Source: Lentisphaerota bacterium
Lineage (GTDB): Bacteria; Verrucomicrobiota; Kiritimatiellia; UBA8416; JAFGIZ01
Assembly: GCA_016929365.1 (NCBI GenBank)
Contig: JAFGIZ010000137.1
Coordinates: forward strand, 1-9,732
Reading direction: 5' to 3'
DNA length: 9,732 bases
The translations under genes were made by a program, and so were the position numbers. The notes beneath the pieces are model-generated. The model was not told the origin of the DNA. It searched no databases and worked only from the letters and a program-made list of their open reading frames with translations. Shown here piece by piece: positions 5,717-9,732 of the stretch. The first letter of the stretch is position 1, and each line of letters begins with the position of its first letter.

Positions 5717-6928
5717 ATGGTAGAACACGGCATGGCTAAGGCTAGGATGGTTCGCCGTTTCCGCCCCCACGTGATCGTGCTATCCGAACCGACGCATCCT
5801 ACGGGGCGCGAGTTCCTGCAGGGCATCTTTCAGTATGCCGAAGAACAGGGCGGCTGGTCCCTGCACTACGCGACACGGGCGCTGCGCGAACGGCCGGGCG
5901 AGTGGCTGTCGCTGTGCGACGGCGTCATCGCGCGGATGCCTGACGACCGGACCGTTCGCGCCATCCGCCGCCGCGGCGTCGCGTACGTCAGCCTGGATTA
6001 CGGCCGACGTCCCCGGCGCGACCGGCCGCAGGTAGGGGTTGCGGACCACGCGATCGGGCGCAAGGCGGCGGCGTTCTTCGTGCGGCAGGGGGCCCGCGCC
6101 TTCGCCTACGTGGGGAGGACGGGCAAACCGTGGTCCGAGCGCCGCCTGGCGGGATTCAGGCAAGAAGTGCGCCGGCGCGGCGGCACGGTGCGCGTCATGG
6201 ACATCATGCCGTTTGAAGCGGCCGACGCCCCGATGCCGTGGAATCTGCATGAGCGCCTGGGCGCCTGGGCAAAAGCCTTGCCCCGCCCCTGTGCCGTTCT
6301 GTGCGCCAACGACGAGATCGGGTTTCACGTGGCGGAAGCGTGCGGGCTCGCGGGGTTGCGCATTCCGGACGAGCTGTCGCTGCTCGGCATCGACAACGAT
6401 ACGCTGTTCTGCGAGCTCTGCCACCCGCCGCTGGCCAGCATCGATCCCGGCCACCGCCGCTGCGGCTGGCGGGCCGCGGCATGCCTGGACCGCCTGATGC
6501 GGGGCAGGTTGCCGCAACAGGCCGTCGAGCTCGTGCCGCCCGGCGAGATCGTCGTGCGGCGGTCGGCCGACCGCCTGGCGATCACCGACCCGAACCTCGC
6601 CGCGGCCGTGCGGTATATCGAAGACCATGCCTGCGAGGCGCTCAACGTCAGCGCGGTAACCGCGCACGCCGGGCTGTCGCGCAGCGTGTTGCAGCGCCGT
6701 TTCAAGGCCGCCTTCGGACAAACCGTTCACGAACGGATCGTCCAGACCCGCCTGGAGCACGCCTGCCGGTTGCTCGTACGGACGGCGCGTCCCATAGGCG
6801 ACATCGCCGAACAAGCCGGGTTCGCGCACCAGTCTTACATGGGCGCCGTCTTCCGCAGACGCCTCGGCCTGTCACCCGCGCAGTACCGCCGCACCACCCC
6901 GCGGGATCCGCGGCCGGAAGCACCATAG
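5717..6928 (+). CDS. XylR-like AraC-family regulator with sugar-sensor domain
   Basis: The 403-residue protein joins a LacI/periplasmic-binding-like sensor (about residues 16-280) to an AraC-type DNA-binding domain (about 292-392), the layout of XylR of Escherichia coli and many PVC-group regulators. Sensor landmarks are HVIVLSEPTHPTGREFLQGI, the GVADHAIGRKAAAFF segment, and CANDEIGFHVAEACGLAGLR leading to LLGIDNDTLFCELCHPPLAS. The first helix-turn-helix is at 309-334 (NVSAVTAHAGLSRSVLQRRF); the second at 359-392 has PIGDIAEQAGFAHQSYMGAV and GLSPAQYRR. It starts 36 bases after the GH65 stop and probably shares its transcript. No start has a clear Shine-Dalgarno; 5732 and 5747 are in-frame alternatives that would keep the sensor whole. 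By family analogy it binds a sugar in the cytosol and activates the neighbouring catabolic genes. The ligand is unknown. Confidence 0.92.
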   Translation: MVEHGMAKARMVRRFRPHVIVLSEPTHPTGREFLQGIFQYAEEQGGWSLHYATRALRERPGEWLSLCDGVIARMPDDRTVRAIRRRGVAYVSLDYGRRPRRDRPQVGVADHAIGRKAAAFFVRQGARAFAYVGRTGKPWSERRLAGFRQEVRRRGGTVRVMDIMPFEAADAPMPWNLHERLGAWAKALPRPCAVLCANDEIGFHVAEACGLAGLRIPDELSLLGIDNDTLFCELCHPPLASIDPGHRRCGWRAAACLDRLMRGRLPQQAVELVPPGEIVVRRSADRLAITDPNLAAAVRYIEDHACEALNVSAVTAHAGLSRSVLQRRFKAAFGQTVHERIVQTRLEHACRLLVRTARPIGDIAEQAGFAHQSYMGAVFRRRLGLSPAQYRRTTPRDPRPEAP

Positions 6929-6977
6929 CGGCCGGATAGCGTTCAAGAAGCAGCAGATCTCCCCTCCCTCAACAGGG

Positions 6978-6993
6978 GCCGGGCATGCCCGGC
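6978..6993. terminator. Palindrome between convergent genes
   Basis: GCCGGGCATGCCCGGC is a perfect 16-base palindrome that folds as a 6-bp all-GC stem with a CATG loop. It sits in the 86-base gap between the regulator stop (6928) and the aldolase stop (7015), the place for a bidirectional end signal. A weaker stem CCCCT/AGGGG (6961-6965 with 6974-6978) is next to it. Neither strand has a T-run after the stem, so termination may need Rho, or the palindrome may have another role. Confidence 0.45.
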
Positions 6994-7014
6994 GACCCAT
7001 GGATTACCCGTCGG

Positions 7015-7911
7015 TCACTCGGCTTCCAGGGAAAGGTAGAGTTCGATCAACGCCTCCGCCACCGCCTCGCTGGTCCGGTCCCATTGCAGGCCGCGCCAGC
7101 GCAGCGCCGCCGTCCGGAAAATACCCTTGCGCACGAGCAGGCGCTTGAAGAAGGCGATCGAGACGCCGACTTCCTGGTTGGTAAAGGCCAGGATCGGGAG
7201 CAAACGGCGGAAGCCGGCAACGGCGGCGTCCCGGCGGCCCTGGCGATAATCGGCTTCGATGCGCTTGTAGACCCGCACCATCGAACTTTCCGGGATCATG
7301 GCGTCCACCCCGCGGTCCAGCGCCTCGATGAACTGTCCGATGGCCCACCCGCCGGCAATGAAAAAATCCCGCCCGAATGCCTCGCGCACCCGGCTGTACT
7401 TCGGCCCCGCGGGAACGGTCTCGATCTTCAGCCCCGCCAGCGTCGGCAGGCGCGCCCGCAGTTTGCGGATTGTGTCCATGTCCATGCCGGGCCCGTTGAA
7501 CTCGAAGTCCTGGATCACCAGGGGGAGCTCGATCCCGTCGGCCACGGCTTCGAAGAACGCCGGGATGTCGGCGGGGGCGTCGTACAGCGGAGTCGGCACC
7601 GCGACCAGGTAGGCGGCCGCATCAAGCGCTTCGGCCTTGCGCGCCTGGGCCCGGCAGACGCCGACCTCTTCGTGCGAGGCGCCGACGATAAAGGGAACGC
7701 GCCCGGCGGCAGTCCGGCAGATCGTCGTCAGAATGGCTTCGCGTTCCGGCGTCGAGAGAAAGGCCGCCTCGCTGGCCACCACGGGCGCCAGGAAGCCGTC
7801 CACCCCCCCTGCGACGGCATCCTCAACCAGGCGCTCCAGGCTGGCATGATCCACCTCGCCGTCCATATCGAACGGCGTCTGAACGACGGAAACAATGCCG
7901 CTTACCATCAT
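7015..7911 (-). CDS. Divergent DapA/N-acetylneuraminate lyase family protein
   Basis: The 298-residue TIM-barrel protein belongs to the class I aldolase family of dihydrodipicolinate synthase and N-acetylneuraminate lyase. Signs are the N-terminal GIVSVVQTPFDMDGEVD, the loop VDGFLAPVVASEAAFLS, and Schiff-base lysine K162 in LAGLKIETVPAGPKYS at the usual place. The partner residues are changed: the GTTGE loop is V44-V-A-S-E48, the proton-relay tyrosine (Tyr133 of E. coli DapA) is Q134 in VIQDFEF, and the Arg138 position is N139. It is thus very unlikely to be a true DapA and more likely a lyase, aldolase or dehydratase for a sugar-derived acid; this is inference. The start at 7911 overlaps the sulfatase stop as ATGA, next to a GGGGGG stretch, so the two are translationally coupled. 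The in-frame upstream extension to 8160 lies inside the sulfatase and is rejected. Cytosolic. Confidence 0.88.
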   Translation of the reverse strand: MMVSGIVSVVQTPFDMDGEVDHASLERLVEDAVAGGVDGFLAPVVASEAAFLSTPEREAILTTICRTAAGRVPFIVGASHEEVGVCRAQARKAEALDAAAYLVAVPTPLYDAPADIPAFFEAVADGIELPLVIQDFEFNGPGMDMDTIRKLRARLPTLAGLKIETVPAGPKYSRVREAFGRDFFIAGGWAIGQFIEALDRGVDAMIPESSMVRVYKRIEADYRQGRRDAAVAGFRRLLPILAFTNQEVGVSIAFFKRLLVRKGIFRTAALRWRGLQWDRTSEAVAEALIELYLSLEAE

Positions 7912-9398
7912 CCCCCCTGCCGCGCCTGGCCGGGCCGTCGCGGCGGCGGCGGCGCCAGGCGGGTCTCCCCGCCGCGCGAGCCGGCCGCGAGGCCGTCGGC
8001 GTAACGCGTGTACCACGCATCGAGAGCCGCCCGCAACCGCGCCCGTTCCCCGGCGGCGGCCGGATCGTCCCACAGGTTGCTTCGTTCCAGGGGATCGGCC
8101 CGCATGTCGAACAGCTCGCCCTGGTCGCCTTCCGCCGCGTGATAGACGTTCAATTTCCACCGCTCGTCCCGGATCATGGCCGCATGCAACGGCGGGTCGG
8201 GATACCGGCGCTTTGAATCAATGGACGTGTTCCGGTACAGGCACACGGCATAGTCATGCACGGCGGATACCGCGCCACGCGCCAGGGGCAGCAGGTCGCG
8301 CGCGGCGGGCATCCAGGCGTCGATCTGTTCGAAGGGCGCCCCCGCAGCGGCCAGCACCGTGGCCGCCAGGTCATGCGGCTGAACCACCGCCCGCGGCCGC
8401 GCGCCCGCGGGCAGACGCGCCGGCCAGCGCATCAGTAACGGCACACGCGTGCACGGATCGTAGAAATAGGCGCCCTTCACCAGCAGGCCGTGATCGCCCA
8501 TCATGTCGCCGTGGTCGCTCACGAAAATCACCAGGGTGTTGTCCTTCAGCCCTTCCCGCTCGAGCGCGTCCAGTACGCGTCCGTGCTCGTGATCGGCATA
8601 GGCGATCGCGGTATGGTAGCCGCGCCGCATTTCCCCGATCTCGTCGGGCGATTGCGACGCGAACGGGCCGAGGTAGCAGCGGGCGCGCTCCCGCCGCAGC
8701 TCGGCGGGCTCGTTCTCGTTCGCCGGCAGCGGCGGGGGAATGGCGTCGCGCCGGAACAGGGTCTCCAGGTCCGGCGGGTAGAGGTCGTAGGGATTGTGCG
8801 GATCGAACAGGCTCATCATGCAGAAAAACGGCCGGTCCGGATCGCGGTTTCGAAGGAAATGGATGGTCCGTTCGGCGGCCCAGTGCGAGAAATGAAACGC
8901 ACGCGGGATATGCTTCACGCCGCGCGCTTCCCTGAGCAGGCGTGCATAAAGATCGCGATTGTGCTCCTCGAGCCAGCGCGCGTAGCTCTGGTACGGCGCT
9001 TCCATGAACAGGCAGCCCTCGATGCAGGGCTCGTAGACGTCGAACCCGTCGTGCGGGTGGCGCTCCTCCGACTCGAGCGGCAGGGACGACACGTGCAGCT
9101 TGCCGATCAGGCCCGTCTGGTAGCCCAGCGCCCGGAGGCGCTCGCTGAACAGGACTTCGTCTTTGGGCAGGTTGTCGTACAGCCGGTAGACCCCGTGCCC
9201 CGGCAGCTCCTTGCCGGTCCACAGGCTGGCGCGCGACGGCGTGCAAACGGGGTTGTTGATGATGCAGTGCTCGAAACAGGCCCCCTCTCCCGCCACGCGG
9301 TCCAGGTTCGGGGTCTTCGCGAACTCCGCGCCGTAACAGCCCAGCGAATCATACCGCTGCTGGTCGGTCATCAGGATCAGGATGTTGGGTTGGTCCAT
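7908..9398 (-). CDS. Second cytosolic S1-family sulfatase
   Basis: The 496-residue product is another S1 sulfatase. The formylglycine motif is C52-T-P-S-R56 followed by ASLWTGK. D12-Q13 in ILMTDQQRYD and D295-H-G-D298 supply calcium ligands; K100 and H102 (GKLH) and K308 (HGLLVKGAYF) complete the site. All catalytic positions look intact. It starts MDQPNILILM, again without signal peptide. The start has no Shine-Dalgarno (CGACCCTCCCC precedes it), but the N-terminus aligns with the family so well that another start is unlikely; translation may depend on the upstream gene or be leaderless. It differs clearly from the sulfatase at 2055-3425 and is not a recent duplicate. The last 25 residues are rich in proline and arginine (RLAPPPPRRPGQARQ) past the usual end of the fold, probably a tail grown into the overlap with the aldolase. 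The substrate is unknown. Confidence 0.93.
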   Translation of the reverse strand: MDQPNILILMTDQQRYDSLGCYGAEFAKTPNLDRVAGEGACFEHCIINNPVCTPSRASLWTGKELPGHGVYRLYDNLPKDEVLFSERLRALGYQTGLIGKLHVSSLPLESEERHPHDGFDVYEPCIEGCLFMEAPYQSYARWLEEHNRDLYARLLREARGVKHIPRAFHFSHWAAERTIHFLRNRDPDRPFFCMMSLFDPHNPYDLYPPDLETLFRRDAIPPPLPANENEPAELRRERARCYLGPFASQSPDEIGEMRRGYHTAIAYADHEHGRVLDALEREGLKDNTLVIFVSDHGDMMGDHGLLVKGAYFYDPCTRVPLLMRWPARLPAGARPRAVVQPHDLAATVLAAAGAPFEQIDAWMPAARDLLPLARGAVSAVHDYAVCLYRNTSIDSKRRYPDPPLHAAMIRDERWKLNVYHAAEGDQGELFDMRADPLERSNLWDDPAAAGERARLRAALDAWYTRYADGLAAGSRGGETRLAPPPPRRPGQARQGG

Positions 9399-9409
9399 GG
9401 GGAGGGTCG

Positions 9410-9477
9410 GGTTTCAGGTATCGGGGTTCGGGAGGGAATGAGGGGTCCGGGATGGGGGGTTTTCCTGTCCTGAAACC
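9410..9477. repeat. Inverted repeat with G-rich loop in the UroD-sulfatase gap
   Basis: GGTTTCAGG (9410-9418) and CCTGAAACC (9469-9477) are perfect 9-base inverted copies separated by 50 bases. The plus strand between them has the G-runs at 9423-9426, 9430-9432, 9434-9436 and 9442-9445, a canonical G-quadruplex spacing, and another at 9454-9459. The element fills nearly all of the 86-base gap, which otherwise holds no ribosome binding site. Confidence 0.5.
9417..9435 (+). repeat. Short GGTATC repeat, copy 2
   Basis: This is the partner of 3484-3502, 16 of 19 bases identical, and lies in the loop of the inverted repeat 9410-9477. Confidence 0.35.
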
Positions 9478-9484
9478 GGCACCC

Positions 9485-9732
9485 TCACGCAGCGAGTTCC
9501 TTACAAACTTCCAGCGCCAGCTTCACGCGCTCGTCCGGCGTGCCGGCTTCGATGTCGGCGATGACGATGTCGCAGGGACCGTAGTCGCGGGCGATGCGTG
9601 CGAAATCGGCGCGGAGTGCAGCCTCGGATTTGTCGGCCAGGTCCATGGGCGTGTACATCAGCGCGCGGCGGGCGCGGGGAAACAACTCTCGCGCACGGAT
9701 CAGGTCGGAGTTAAGCCCCATGTCGATGTAGC
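9485..9732 (-). CDS. C-terminal end of a probable UroD-like family protein
   Basis: Only the last 81 complete codons are visible; the frame stays open to the right edge (YID before the methionine at 9721), so that methionine is probably internal. The end reads ALMYTPMDLADKS, then IARDYGPCDIVIADIEAGTP and DERVKLALEVCKELAA. The pattern of a helix, a buried strand ending in a D-I-E-x-G-T-P turn and a final helix resembles the C-terminus of uroporphyrinogen-decarboxylase-fold proteins (including corrinoid-dependent methyltransferase relatives), which are frequent in PVC-group genomes. This is recognition by pattern only and could be wrong. It precedes the second sulfatase by 86 bases on the same strand and is probably cotranscribed with it. 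Confidence 0.45.
   Translation of the reverse strand, partial: YIDMGLNSDLIRARELFPRARRALMYTPMDLADKSEAALRADFARIARDYGPCDIVIADIEAGTPDERVKLALEVCKELAA

Noticed and set aside
5780..6829. 349-codon open frame on the minus strand
   Set aside because: Antisense shadow of the regulator, which has intact sensor and AraC domains.
6985..8004. 339-codon open frame on the plus strand
   Set aside because: Antisense shadow of the DapA-like gene; no domain seen.
7912..8160. N-terminal extension of the DapA-like protein
   Set aside because: The extra 83 residues lie wholly inside the sulfatase gene in another frame, and the family N-terminus begins at 7911.
8490..9473. 327-codon open frame on the plus strand
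   Set aside because: Antisense shadow of the second sulfatase.

Overview
The window is GC-rich bacterial DNA with strong G/C at third codon positions. Its content is two type I (S1) sulfatases, a GH65 glycoside phosphorylase, a XylR-like AraC regulator with a fused sugar-sensor domain, a divergent DapA-like aldolase and a piece of what looks like a uroporphyrinogen-decarboxylase-fold protein. This mix suggests a polysaccharide-degrading member of the PVC group (Kiritimatiellota, Lentisphaerota, Verrucomicrobiota or Planctomycetota). That assignment is inferred from gene content only; there is no rRNA or other phylogenetic marker.

Layout. 1-154 (minus): N-terminus of an exported protein. 155-537: intergenic DNA with a triple GGTCATT repeat, a dispersed-repeat-like element and a candidate regulatory box. 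538-1698 (minus): AAA ATPase of the DUF4143 type, preceded by a small doubtful ORF at 1711-1878. 1699-2054: intergenic DNA with a second copy of the exported gene's 5' leader, a long imperfect hairpin and a second copy of the box. 2055-6928 (plus): sulfatase, GH65 phosphorylase and XylR-like regulator, probably one catabolic cluster. 6929-7014: convergent junction with a 16-bp perfect palindrome. 7015-9732 (minus): an operon read from the right edge, with the end of a UroD-like gene, a second sulfatase and a DapA-like aldolase whose start overlaps the sulfatase stop as ATGA.

How the genes may work together (inference). Both sulfatases begin directly with the first core beta strand and have no signal peptide. 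GH65 enzymes are usually cytosolic. The plus-strand genes therefore look like a cytoplasmic route: an imported sulfated alpha-linked oligosaccharide is desulfated, then split by inorganic phosphate into a sugar 1-phosphate and a second sugar, under the sugar-sensing regulator. The minus operon adds a second sulfatase and a lyase or aldolase that could act on a sugar acid or keto acid. The real substrates cannot be read from the sequence.

The most notable non-coding signal is a 19-nt box (17/19 identical) in the same orientation about 80 nt upstream of two different starts: the exported-protein gene at 154 and the sulfatase at 2055. A 35-nt leader containing a Shine-Dalgarno and ATG is also present twice (152-186 and 1890-1924), the second time in front of a reading frame that stops after five codons.
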